From: Candidatus Azobacteroides sp.
Lineage (GTDB): Bacteria > Bacteroidota > Bacteroidia > Bacteroidales > WRGA01
DNA length: 54,113 nt
Assembly: GCA_021201815.1 (NCBI GenBank)
Contig: JAJQEC010000133.1
Coordinates: 27,242 to 81,354 of the forward strand
Direction: 5' to 3'
In this document: in pieces, positions 18,624 through 26,922 of the stretch
Position numbering within the stretch: the stretch's first letter is position 1
How the letters are laid out: the number at the start of each line of letters is the position of its first letter
The notes under the pieces: generated by a model
What the model was told of the DNA's origin: nothing
Database searches by the model: none
What the model saw: the letters and a program-made list of their open reading frames with translations, nothing else
Made by a program: the position numbers and the translations under genes

Positions 18624-19367
18624 ATGAAAATGTTTTTCAGTATCCTCGCTCTTTATTTTGTCTTTGTGACCGTTGTTTTTGCAAAAGAGATCACTGAGGC
18701 TGATAAAGTTTATACAGAAGGTAATTATGCTGAAGCCGCAGAATTGTATGAGAAAGAACTTGAAAAAGGAGTTTCTGCCAGATTATATTACAATTTAGGA
18801 AATGCTTATTTCAAAACAAACCAATTTCCTGCTGCCATATTAAATTATGAAAGGGCACTTCTGATGGCTCCGGGAGATTCGGATATACGTTTCAACCTGG
18901 AAATGGCAAAAAGCAGAATTCCAGACAGAATTGTAAGTATTGAAAAATTCTTCCTTGTAAAATGGGTAGATGACCTACAGAATATTCAAAGCTCTGATGG
19001 CTGGGCAAAATTGGGAATTATTCTTTTTATTCTGCTTATTATCTGTCTCTTTCTTTTCTTTTTCGGAAGGTTTACCATGCTCCGGAAAGGAAGTTTCTAT
19101 CTGGGTTGTCTTCTGATTCTCCTGGTAATCTGTTGCAATATATTTTCTTATAAACAGAAACAGAAACTTACCAATAAGGAATATGCTATTCTTTTTGAAC
19201 CTAGTGTAACAGTAAAAAGTTCTCCTCAACCCGACGGACAAGAACTTTTTGTAATTCACGAAGGAGTGAAGGTATATATCAGGACAACTTTAAATGGCTG
19301 GTGTGAAATAGAACTGGAAGACGGTAAAGTCGGATGGATTCCTCTTTCCATGGTAGAAAGGATATAG
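18624..19367 (+). CDS. batE: BatE, TPR and SH3-domain membrane protein
   Basis: 247 residues from ATG 18624. Signal peptide (MKMFFSILALYFVFVTVVFA), TPR repeats (ADKVYTEGNYAEAAELYEKE, YYNLGNAYFKTNQFPAAILN), two membrane helices (LGIILFILLIICLFLFFFG and FYLGCLLILLVICCNIF), then a C-terminal bacterial SH3-like domain (AILFEPSVTVKSSPQPDGQE, GWCEIELEDGKVGWIPLSMV). This matches BatE. The open frame extends back to 18432, but that stretch overlaps batD in another frame and carries no signal sequence, so the internal start is preferred. Confidence 0.86.
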   Translation: MKMFFSILALYFVFVTVVFAKEITEADKVYTEGNYAEAAELYEKELEKGVSARLYYNLGNAYFKTNQFPAAILNYERALLMAPGDSDIRFNLEMAKSRIPDRIVSIEKFFLVKWVDDLQNIQSSDGWAKLGIILFILLIICLFLFFFGRFTMLRKGSFYLGCLLILLVICCNIFSYKQKQKLTNKEYAILFEPSVTVKSSPQPDGQELFVIHEGVKVYIRTTLNGWCEIELEDGKVGWIPLSMVERI

Positions 19368-19412
19368 AAACTACGTTATCAACTTACTATAAATCATTTA
19401 ATTTTTACTTCT

Positions 19413-20318
19413 ATGAAAAAACCTACACTTTTTGTCCTTGCAGCAGGGATGGGAAGCCGTTATGGCGGACTGAAACAAATGGACGGGCTGGGCCCCAACG
19501 GTGAAACCATCATGGATTATTCTATTTTTGATGCCATACGCGGAGGATTCGGGAAAGTGGTATTTGTAATCCGTCATAGCTTTGAGCAGGACTTCCGTGA
19601 AAAGATCATTAAAAAATATGAAAGCCTGATTCCCGTGGAACTTGTATTCCAGGAACTGGATTATCTGCCCGAAGGTTTTTCTTTACCGGCAGACAGGGTT
19701 AAACCGTGGGGAACAAATCATGCCGTGTTAATGGGGAAAGAGGTAATTAACGAACCTTTTGCCGTAATTAATGCAGATGATTTCTACGGACGGGAAAGTT
19801 TCAAAATATTAGCTGATTTCCTGAGCCAACTCGATGGAAAAGAAAATGATTACTGCATGGTCGGTTACCGGGTAGGAAATACTCTTTCCGAAAGTGGCGC
19901 CGTGGCCAGAGGTATTTGTGAAACAAATACAGAAGGTAACCTCACCTCTGTGGTTGAACGAACCCATATTGAGCGGATGGATGGTAAAATCCGATACAAA
20001 GATGAAAATAACGACTGGGTAGAAGTAGATGAAAATACTCCGGTTTCTATGAATATGTGGGGCTTCACACCGGATTATTTCCGACATTCTGCCGACATGT
20101 TCATCGACTTCCTGAAAGAAAATAAAGAGAATCTGAAAGCAGAATTTTTCATTCCTATTGTAGTGAATAATCTTATACAGGCGGGTATAAGTACGGTGAA
20201 AGTACTGGATACCCCGTCAAAATGGTTTGGTGTCACCTATGCGGAAGACCGTCCGATGGTTGTTAATAAGATTAAAGAATTAATCGAAAGAGGAGAATAT
20301 CCTGTTAAATTATTTTAA
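19413..20318 (+). CDS. Sugar-phosphate nucleotidyltransferase family protein
   Basis: 301 residues. The N-terminus LFVLAAGMGSRYGGLKQMDG is the NTP-binding signature of the nucleotidyltransferase family, and INADDFYGRESF carries the Asp pair of the metal site. The rest (TPSKWFGVTYAEDRPMVVNK) matches a family widespread in Bacteroidota annotated only as nucleotidyltransferase; the sugar specificity is unknown to me. A typical reaction would be NTP plus sugar-1-phosphate to NDP-sugar. It stands 45 bp after batE and has a terminator after it. Confidence 0.82.
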   Translation: MKKPTLFVLAAGMGSRYGGLKQMDGLGPNGETIMDYSIFDAIRGGFGKVVFVIRHSFEQDFREKIIKKYESLIPVELVFQELDYLPEGFSLPADRVKPWGTNHAVLMGKEVINEPFAVINADDFYGRESFKILADFLSQLDGKENDYCMVGYRVGNTLSESGAVARGICETNTEGNLTSVVERTHIERMDGKIRYKDENNDWVEVDENTPVSMNMWGFTPDYFRHSADMFIDFLKENKENLKAEFFIPIVVNNLIQAGISTVKVLDTPSKWFGVTYAEDRPMVVNKIKELIERGEYPVKLF

Positions 20319-20343
20319 AATATTTATTCTTTTTTCCTATATT

Positions 20344-20383
20344 AAATGTGTAGGAGGAATTTTTATCCTTTTACACATTTTTT
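20344..20383 (+). terminator. Intrinsic terminator after the nucleotidyltransferase gene
   Basis: Outer stem AAATGTGTA (20344-20352) pairs with TACACATTT (20372-20380), an inner GGAGGA part pairs with TCCTTT, and a T run follows directly. Confidence 0.75.
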
Positions 20384-20500
20384 ACTTAAAAATAAGGTAA
20401 TCAAAATGTTAATAAATTCCGATTTTCTCACTTAAATAAAAATAGTATCCTTTACTCCGGATAAAAACAATCAAATATTAACTTTTATCTACAAAATAAT

Positions 20501-20531
20501 TTTGATAACTTATTGAAAAACTATACTTTTG
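20501..20531 (+). promoter_or_regulatory. Consensus Bacteroidota promoter for the winged-helix gene
   Basis: TTTG at 20501-20504, 19 bp spacer, then TACTTTTG at 20524-20531. Both boxes and the spacing match the TTTG-N19-TAnnTTTG consensus, the best promoter match I found in the window. Start of transcription is expected near 20538. Confidence 0.75.
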
Positions 20532-20606
20532 TACCCATAAAAGAACTATAAAGAAATTAGCCTGAGATCTCTCCATTAAATGATTGTTCAACTAAAAAAC
20601 TTAACA

Positions 20607-20807
20607 ATGTTAAACGAAAAATTTGGTATTAGCGCAGGTCTTGTGTGGAATCTTTTAAGTGAAAAAGGTCCGATGAATGTGAAAGACGTAAAAAAAGGTA
20701 CTAAACTTACCGAAAAAGACATGTATGCTGCATTTGGCTGGCTTACAAGAGAAGACAAAATCAGATTTGAAGAAAAAGACAAAGAACTGTTTGTGTCTTT
20801 AGTGTAA
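20607..20807 (+). CDS. Small winged-helix protein, DUF2582-like
   Basis: 66 residues from ATG 20607 (or 75 from ATG 20580). The pattern LNEKFGISAGLVWNLLSEKG, then KDVKKGTKLTEKDMYAAFGW and LTREDKI, is that of the DUF2582 winged-helix family common in Bacteroidetes. A DNA-binding role is likely from the fold but no target is known. The ATG at 20607 fits the usual family start; the nine extra residues are possible. It has a consensus promoter and its own terminator, so it is a single-gene unit, often a sign of strong expression. Confidence 0.78.
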   Translation: MLNEKFGISAGLVWNLLSEKGPMNVKDVKKGTKLTEKDMYAAFGWLTREDKIRFEEKDKELFVSLV

Positions 20808-20827
20808 TGTAAAAACTTTGCTAAAAC

Positions 20828-20862
20828 CATGCTTATTTGTTCTTTTATAAGCATGATTTTTT
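20828..20862 (+). terminator. Intrinsic terminator after the winged-helix gene
   Basis: Perfect 9-bp stem CATGCTTAT with ATAAGCATG, 10-base loop, followed by ATTTTTTATTTTG. Confidence 0.85.
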
Positions 20863-20930
20863 ATTTTGTAAAAGTTACATACCCAAGGGTTGGGTGAAGG
20901 TTATTCTTCTTCCAAAATGCTTTATCAGCC

Positions 20931-21006
20931 TGGGTATAACCCTTCCCCTTGTGACGAAGTCAAAAGGTACTTCCCTTCAAAGAAGGGAAGAGTGGGATTT
21001 GGTGAA
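20931..21006 (+). repeat. Double-hairpin dispersed repeat, copy A
   Basis: Starts with GGGTATAACCCTTCCCCTT. Hairpin 1 is CTTGTGAC-GAA-GTCAAAAG. The linker GTAC follows, then hairpin 2: CTTCCCTTC-AAA-GAAGGGAAG (20970-20990). An AGTGGGATTTGG tail ends it. Six further copies lie between 44.7 and 54.1 kb. Copy A is at the boundary between housekeeping genes and the polysaccharide locus, 65 bp after a terminator. Confidence 0.85.
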
Positions 21007-21212
21007 AAGGAATACGGTAACCAGAAAAAAACATCAAAAAACTTGACTTCCGGGTAAAAAAGCAGTATCTTTATATCCCGTGCACAGGCTAAAAATACAT
21101 ACATTTCCGTATGATAAAAAGGCCCTGGTAACCTTTATCAGCCTCTCCGGGATATCTAAGTGCTGCTTCTGCACGGAAAGATGCCAAGCTCCATTCAGGA
21201 TTTCATCGTCTG

Positions 21213-21366
21213 ACCTTGGTCAGGCGAGCGTTGCACCTAGGTGGGGCGATCGTTTGACCTAGGTGGAACGATCGCCCCACCTAGGTGAGACGATAACATT
21301 ATGCTTTCATTTGTACGACATTGGCCTTTCATTTGTATGACATTGAGCTTTTGTTTACATGACAAT
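21213..21366. repeat. Tandem array with 22-bp period, seven units in two sub-families
   Basis: Units start at 21213, 21235, 21257, 21279, 21301, 21323 and 21345. Units 2-4 begin ACCTAGGTG and unit 1 begins ACCTTGGTC. Units 2 and 3 have CGATCG at positions 13-18; unit 1 has CGAGCG and unit 4 CGATAA. Units 5-7 share a different text (CTTTCATTTGTACGACATT and variants) but keep the same 22-bp phase. Palindrome centres (ACCTAGGT, CGATCG) alternate every 11 bp. There are no spacers, so this is not a CRISPR array. No coding function is evident. Confidence 0.85.
21234..21287. repeat. Perfect 21-bp inverted repeat inside the 22-bp array
   Basis: The arm at 21234-21254 is the exact reverse complement of 21267-21287, with a 12-base spacer that itself holds the near-palindrome GACCTAGGTG. 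Transcribed, it would form a GC-rich hairpin. It follows from the alternating palindromes but is exact over the full 21 bp. Confidence 0.9.
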
Positions 21367-21572
21367 TCCTCCATCGTTTTCTTTACAGCATCCTACCAAT
21401 CCTACCCTTTCCTAAGACCAGCATAGCTCATCAAAAAAATATCAATTACGCCAGACTATATTCCCTAAATATCTTATTTGTCCATTGATAATTTTTTATG
21501 ATTTTGTATAACTATACTCTCACAATCCAAAAGCTGCAACTCAGGATATGGAATGTTTTTTTCAACATCATA

Positions 21573-23360
21573 TTAATTGGCCTTTAATACTTTAGCTGTT
21601 GTTTTTTTCCGGTCCGATTCATAACTGATCATATAAATTCCGGGAGCAAAAGAACGGATATCGATCGTGCTCTCTTCTGTATGGATGTTATCATAAACAC
21701 AAATGCCATCTATTGAATAGATTGTTAATTTTGCTTTTTCAGTATTATTTAATTTGATATACTCATTTGTGTAGCAGAAAGGAGCATGTTGCATATCTCT
21801 TATGTGATCACTATTCGTTGGAATGCTTTTTGATGTCAAAAGAGCTGGCTTGTTTTCAGAAGAAGATTCCATCGATGGAAACCGGAATAGTCCTACTCCA
21901 TTGTTCGTTACCTTTAAGTAAAATGTAATAGCTTCAACACCCTCTTCTTCTAATTTTCCTTTTACCCAATCCGTCACATCCCAACTTATAAAAGATTCGA
22001 CTTCCGTGTAAGGAACGATAATTTCTGTTATTTTCTCAAAATCAGTCGGTTTATTAGTCCAGGTAAGTGAAGTATATGTTTCTGTATTTCCATAAATACT
22101 GATGATATGATATTCTTTGGGAGGAGTTGGCACTGAATAAACCAGTTCGTTGAAATAAAGACGTAAAGAAATTACGTCATCTTCCTTATCCAACTGGCTC
22201 AGAGGAAAAGTCAGGAAAGCTTCCCGGATGTAATTATCCGTAGAGGTTTTCAATTCGATTTTCTCGTCTGACATATAGGTCGTATTCTGATTGATTTTAT
22301 AAACATATGTATCGAAAGTCGGTGCGATGCTTTTTGTCATGTGACCAAGCAGTACCGGAGTAAATCCCGATTCTTTGGATCCTTTCGAATTACTTACTTT
22401 CAAAGGAACTACTTTTACCATATTGGTTGAAGGCACATCCACTTCTATTTTATACGGAGTTTCTGTGATCTCATTGACCACCTTTTTATCTCCATTCACT
22501 TCATATTCAAAATCCCAGGGAGCAGTTCCGGTAAATGAAAAATAAACGGTCGCTTTTTCTCCTTCTTCTATTACCGGATTTTTAGCTATTGCCTTTACCG
22601 AAAGAGGACGTTCACCGAATATTTCCTCCATTGTTCCAATAAAGATATTGGCCATTTTCTGTTGTATATACTGATCTTGTCCTTCCAACGGATGCCAGCC
22701 ATACCCATCTTGGGCATCTTTAGCATATTTCAGGCTTGGCTGTTTTCCGTCTTCATCCAGGATATCTTTTGTGAAACCGATATTCACATCCCACTCCACC
22801 AGATACACAGGCAATCCTTTATTTTCCCATTTTTCTTTCAATTCACGGATGGTTCTGTTGTAAACAGTACGAGCGTCATGCCAGTGCGTACAGAAAACGA
22901 TGACTGCCGGCTTCCCGTTTTCCGAGCCATAATATCTGGAAGCCGGATTATCTTTCAGCGCAAAGCAATCAGCAGCATAGCGTTTGATGACATAATCATA
23001 GGAACGGGCATAATGATCCCCAAAATCCGCTGCTACATAATCGGTATGGTTTTCTTTCAGGTCTGTTTCATCGGAAACATCTTCATTATGCACATCCATT
23101 ATTATAAATGCATCGGCCGCATCTAGTTCGCTTGGCGTATAATAAGTGTTTCTGAACATCTTCCCTGCCGTATCACCGATCTTTTGCCCGGATACCGCTT
23201 TGTTGTTAGCCTGAGCATTGAATGCATCACATCCGAGCTCAAACCATCCATTTTGCCTTACGGCAAAAGACGCACCGGATAACATAAAGGTATATTGGGT
23301 CTCTGAGAAAACCCCTACACAATAAAATAAAGTAATTAAAATGAGAATACTTTTTTTCAT
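21573..23360 (-). CDS. DUF5040 (SGNH-like) protein with DNRLRE domain and T9SS tail
   Basis: 595 residues. Signal peptide (MKKSILILITLFYCVGVFS). Residues about 20-230 (FMLSGASFAVRQNGWFELGC, then VIVFCTHWHDARTVY and GYGWHPLEGQDQYIQ) match the DUF5040 family, which I take to be an SGNH-hydrolase-like fold; activity is not established. A short Ig-like part follows, then a DNRLRE/CBM96-like beta domain (about 350-520; TYMSDEKIELKTSTDNYIRE, SFISWDVTDWVKGKLEEEG). The last 70 residues (KLTIYSIDGICVYDNIHTEE, FAPGIYMISYESDRKK) are a T9SS type A sorting domain, so the protein is likely exported to the cell surface. It is the last gene of the susC-led minus operon, 11 bp after the restored end of the GH3. 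Confidence 0.75.
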   Translation of the reverse strand: MKKSILILITLFYCVGVFSETQYTFMLSGASFAVRQNGWFELGCDAFNAQANNKAVSGQKIGDTAGKMFRNTYYTPSELDAADAFIIMDVHNEDVSDETDLKENHTDYVAADFGDHYARSYDYVIKRYAADCFALKDNPASRYYGSENGKPAVIVFCTHWHDARTVYNRTIRELKEKWENKGLPVYLVEWDVNIGFTKDILDEDGKQPSLKYAKDAQDGYGWHPLEGQDQYIQQKMANIFIGTMEEIFGERPLSVKAIAKNPVIEEGEKATVYFSFTGTAPWDFEYEVNGDKKVVNEITETPYKIEVDVPSTNMVKVVPLKVSNSKGSKESGFTPVLLGHMTKSIAPTFDTYVYKINQNTTYMSDEKIELKTSTDNYIREAFLTFPLSQLDKEDDVISLRLYFNELVYSVPTPPKEYHIISIYGNTETYTSLTWTNKPTDFEKITEIIVPYTEVESFISWDVTDWVKGKLEEEGVEAITFYLKVTNNGVGLFRFPSMESSSENKPALLTSKSIPTNSDHIRDMQHAPFCYTNEYIKLNNTEKAKLTIYSIDGICVYDNIHTEESTIDIRSFAPGIYMISYESDRKKTTAKVLKAN

Positions 23361-23371
23361 GGTCGCATTTT

Positions 23372-25584
23372 TTAGTTATAGGTGAATTTATTTGCTATTT
23401 TAATGGTTGTCGCGGATTTTATATCCGCAGAAGAGGCGGCGCTTTGAAGAACAAATTCATCGGCTTCCACGACCCACTCTTTGTTTTTTTCATCATAAAA
23501 AGCAAAATCCCGGGCATGAATCACTATCTCTATTTGTTTTTTTCTCCCGGCTGAAGATATATCTTGTCAAATCCTTTCAGTTCTTTTACCGGTCGCTCTA
23601 CCGACGGATTTTTTTGTGTCATATAAATTTGTACGATTTCTGCACCGGCTTTTTCTCCTTCGTTGGAGATCATAAAGGAAACTTTAATGGATTCTTCCGG
23701 ATGATAATTCTTTTTATCGGTTGATAATTTCTCATAATGGAATGTTGTATAGGAAAGCCCGTATCCGAACGGGAACTGAGGCTTTATCTTTTTCCTATCA
23801 TGCCAGCGGTACCCTACAAAAATATCATCCATGTAATATTGGTTAATACTATCTCCCGGATAAGACATTTGTCCGAAATAATGCGCACTGTTGTCTTCCA
23901 GCTTTACAGGAATAGAAAACGGAAGTTTTCCGGAGGGATTTACCCTGCCACTGATTACACCGGCAGTAGCTTTTCCGGCCTGCGACCCCAGATACCAGGA
24001 TTGGATAAGACCGTTTATCCTATTCAGCCAGGGCATGCTCACCGCATTTCCACTAATAATAATGATTCCGGTATTTTTATTCACTTCCAGTATTTTCTCA
24101 ATCAACTCATTCTGCCCGTAAGGAAGATCCATATTTATCCGGTCATCACCTTCACAATCCTGTTGGAAGTTTTTATTCAAACCTCCGAAAAAAAGGACTA
24201 CATCTGCTTCTTTTGCTATTTCCACAGCTGCAACTACCAGCGAGTCTGCATCCAGTCCCGAAGGTAACTCCCTGCTATAATCCGGAGGGCCGGAAGCATA
24301 GCCCTGACTGAAAAGGATATGCTCCTCTCCGTATTTTTCTATCATTCCCTGTAAAGGAGTAATTTCTTTTTGTGGTTTTAATTCGGAAGACCCACCCCCT
24401 TGTGTAAGCTTTTTTATTGCATTTTCACCAATAACAGCTATTTTCTTATATCTTCCTTTTTCGATGGGGAAAAAGTTCTTTTGATTTTTCAATAATACAA
24501 TCCCTTCTTCTGCTACTTTCCGTGAAATCTCGGTGTGCTCAGGTGTCAATTTACATCCGAGCGGACGGCTCTTATTCATATTCGTACGGTATCCAAGCCG
24601 CAGGATACGGCGTATTTTTTCATCCAGTAAAGATTCCGGCAGCTCTCCGGATTGTATTTTTTTCAGAAATGGTTGCGCCATATAGTAATTGTCGTAAGCA
24701 GAACTGATACCCCATGTCAACCCATTTGTCCATGTTCCCATTTCTATATCCAGTCCATTGCGTGCTGCCTGTTCCGTATCATGTGCAGAGCCCCAGTCTG
24801 TCACCAGTACGCCATCAAATCCCCAGTCCGCTTTGAGGATTTTATTTATCAACAGATCATTATGAGAGCAATATTCGTGTTTATATTTGTTGTAGGATCC
24901 CATGACTGCCCATATATTGCCTTCTGTCACTCCGGCTTTGAATGCGGGTAAATATATTTCGTACAATGCCCGGTCACTCACTTCTACATTAATTACATCC
25001 CGCCATTTTTCCTGATTGTTGAGCACGAAGTGTTTCATACATGCTGCCACTCCGTTTTGCTGAACACCCTGTATATAAGGAACAACCATCCGGGAAGAAA
25101 GAAAAGGGTCCTCTCCCATGTATTCAAAATTCCGTCCACTCAACGGTGTCCGGTAGATGTTGACACCTGGACCCAGAATAATATCTTTTTTACGAAACCG
25201 GGCTTCTTCTCCCAGGGCTTTTCCATACAGGTAAGAAAGTTCCGGATTAAAGGTAGCTGCCAGACAGGTAAGAGCCGGGTAAGCCGTACAGGAATCATTT
25301 GTCCATCCGGCGTGTTCCCAGTCATCCCAGACAAATTCCATCCGGACACCATGTGGACCATCACTCATCCATATTTCGGGAATCCCTAAACGGGGACACC
25401 CGGGAGTACTGAATTTGGACTGGGCATGGCACATCGCAATTTTTTCCTCTAATGTCATCCGGGATAGTGCATCTTCAATCCGTTCCTCAATAGGTTTTGA
25501 ATCATCCAGATAAACAGGCAGAGAAGCCACTGCCATCAACACCGGAGATATAAATACCAGAAGTAGTGAACAAAATTTTCTCAT
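23372..25584 (-). CDS. GH3 beta-glucosidase-like enzyme, with frameshift near the 3' end
   Basis: Zero frame gives 684 residues (25584 to the TAG at 23530). Signal peptide (MRKFCSLLLVFISPVLMAVA), GH3 N-terminal domain (residues about 30-330; MSDGPHGVRMEF, KHFVLNNQEKWRD), nucleophile Asp263 in VLVTDWGSAHD. The alpha/beta domain has GGGSSELKP and DCEGDDRINMDLPYGQ. The fibronectin-III-like domain stops abruptly after LQPGEKNK at an A7 run (23537-23543). Reading one base back gives QIEIVIHARDFAFYDEKNKE and 54 codons to a TAA at 23372, completing the domain to 737 residues and leaving 11 bp to the next gene. Cause unknown: sequencing indel, phase variation or -1 slippage. Likely periplasmic exo-beta-glucosidase of the locus. 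Confidence 0.85.
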
Positions 25585-25768
25585 ATTCTTAACTTAATAT
25601 AGTCAGGGCTCATATGTTGACCTTTATTTTTCATATTTGTAGAGCAGAAAAGATGACAGGACCAGCTCAGGACATGAAAATAAAAGCAACCATTCAGTAT
25701 GTTTTTTATAATAAATCAGATGAATGTTTTCTATCTATGAATAGGATGTTAAGGCTTTTTATATCCTC

Positions 25769-26899
25769 TTAATTCAAATTACTACATGTAAGAATATCCG
25801 GATTACTAACAAATCCCATAAAATCTTCGCTTGCCGGATGCCCTGGTATCGGGATGAAATAATGATCTTCTTTATTCCATGCATTTTTTCCGAACAGCAC
25901 ATAACTGATCTTATATTTTGAAATTACCGGATAAAGCAGATTAGTAAAATAGTTGGATATTTTTATTCCTTCCAGTCCGGTACCTGTAATGGCCGGCACT
26001 TTATTGTTCTCTCTGGCAAAGTTTGTAATGAAAGCCAATGAAATATCCAGGTCATTTTTGTAAGAATAACCGTTGTTATCATTCTCCATATCCATGTAGA
26101 TATCAGTTCCTATAATGTCTACATATTCATTACCCGGGTAATGAGTTAACAAGCTTTCTTTATTTTGTTTCGGAGGAATGGAATAAACATATAATATGTG
26201 ATGCAATCCTTTTTCGTTACGTAAATATTCTACAGATGTTTTCCATAGTTTCTTTAAATTTTCTTCCTCGTCAGTTTCTGTATTCCACCAATATTGTTCC
26301 ATAATATTATCCGCATTGAAAAGGCGCAACAAAACAGGAATATGATCTCCTTTTTCATCTTTCAGGCTATCCAGAAAAGAAGCCAGCTTATCCAGAGAAG
26401 CTATATATTTATTATATATTTCTTTTTCTGCGAAAATGGATGAGATCGGATTACTGACAGAGTGGTCATTATGATTACCATCAGTTACCGGATTATTAAG
26501 AAACCAACTAAGGGAGGAAATTCCCCCCAGTTGATTTACTTCAAGAATATATGACTGTATTTCATGAAAAGAAATGGAATCGACATTTAACGTGGAGTCG
26601 GTTTCTATATTTCCTGTATTCCACTCGAAGATTGCAGGATAGTCTCCGCATACCGATTTCACATCCGATCTTCCCTTCTCACCATACCAGGCATTTCCGT
26701 ATGCAAGAGCATTCTGGTGACCCAGCATAATCCCTTTATCCATGACGGATTTAAGCTTAGAGTAAAGTGCAATCGTTTCTTTTGTCGCACTTTCATCGGA
26801 GGGATGAAAGAGGGAAAGACTTTCATCTCCTTGTTTATGACATCCGAAAAGAAAAGCAGCAATTAGAATGAGCAGGAAATTTTTTTTTATTGTTTTCAT
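25769..26899 (-). CDS. GH26-like lipoprotein lacking catalytic residues (pseudoenzyme)
   Basis: 376 residues. Lipoprotein signal with lipobox LFGC, Cys20. The fold signature of Bacteroidota GH26 beta-mannanases is clear: GHQNALAYG (60-68), CGDYPAIFEWN (84-94), GGISSLSWFLNNP (125-137), HIPVLLRLF, NEYVDIIGTDIY, KISYVLFGKNAW and DHYFIPIPGHPASEDF. The catalytic sites are altered, though. The usual RPFHE acid/base block reads RLFNA (Glu replaced by Ala196), the usual ETG nucleophile block reads TGTG (Gly306), the SWH His is Phe133, and the VWRNA Trp is Gly337. Known family: both glutamates are needed for hydrolysis. It lies 23 bp after susD, the slot of SusE-like glycan-binding lipoproteins, so I infer a surface binding role. 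Confidence 0.8.
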   Translation of the reverse strand: MKTIKKNFLLILIAAFLFGCHKQGDESLSLFHPSDESATKETIALYSKLKSVMDKGIMLGHQNALAYGNAWYGEKGRSDVKSVCGDYPAIFEWNTGNIETDSTLNVDSISFHEIQSYILEVNQLGGISSLSWFLNNPVTDGNHNDHSVSNPISSIFAEKEIYNKYIASLDKLASFLDSLKDEKGDHIPVLLRLFNADNIMEQYWWNTETDEEENLKKLWKTSVEYLRNEKGLHHILYVYSIPPKQNKESLLTHYPGNEYVDIIGTDIYMDMENDNNGYSYKNDLDISLAFITNFARENNKVPAITGTGLEGIKISNYFTNLLYPVISKYKISYVLFGKNAWNKEDHYFIPIPGHPASEDFMGFVSNPDILTCSNLN

Positions 26900-26922
26900 T
26901 TACAGTCGCGTGTTGATAAAAA

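Larger units (their letters stand above)
21007..21572. other. Non-coding boundary region before the polysaccharide locus
   Basis: No convincing gene. A possible promoter (TTG at 21043-21045, then TATCTTTA at 21066-21073, 20 bp spacer) leads into a 60-codon frame (21080-21262). That frame runs into the 22-bp array and looks spurious or a remnant. The array at 21213-21366 is listed separately. From about 21370 to 21572 I see nothing beyond AT-rich sequence. Confidence 0.5.

Noticed and set aside
21080..21262. 60-codon plus-strand frame after a possible promoter
   Set aside because: Its last third is the 22-bp array itself and the rest has no recognisable domain; more likely a remnant or chance frame.
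21213..21366. CRISPR array
   Set aside because: Units are contiguous 22-mers with no unique spacers and there are no cas genes nearby.
22662..23126. 154-codon plus-strand frame
   Set aside because: Antisense shadow of the DUF5040 domain.
23530..25584. GH3 as a complete 684-residue protein
   Set aside because: The frame stops in the middle of the fibronectin-III-like domain and the -1 frame continues with 54 codons of matching GH3 sequence.
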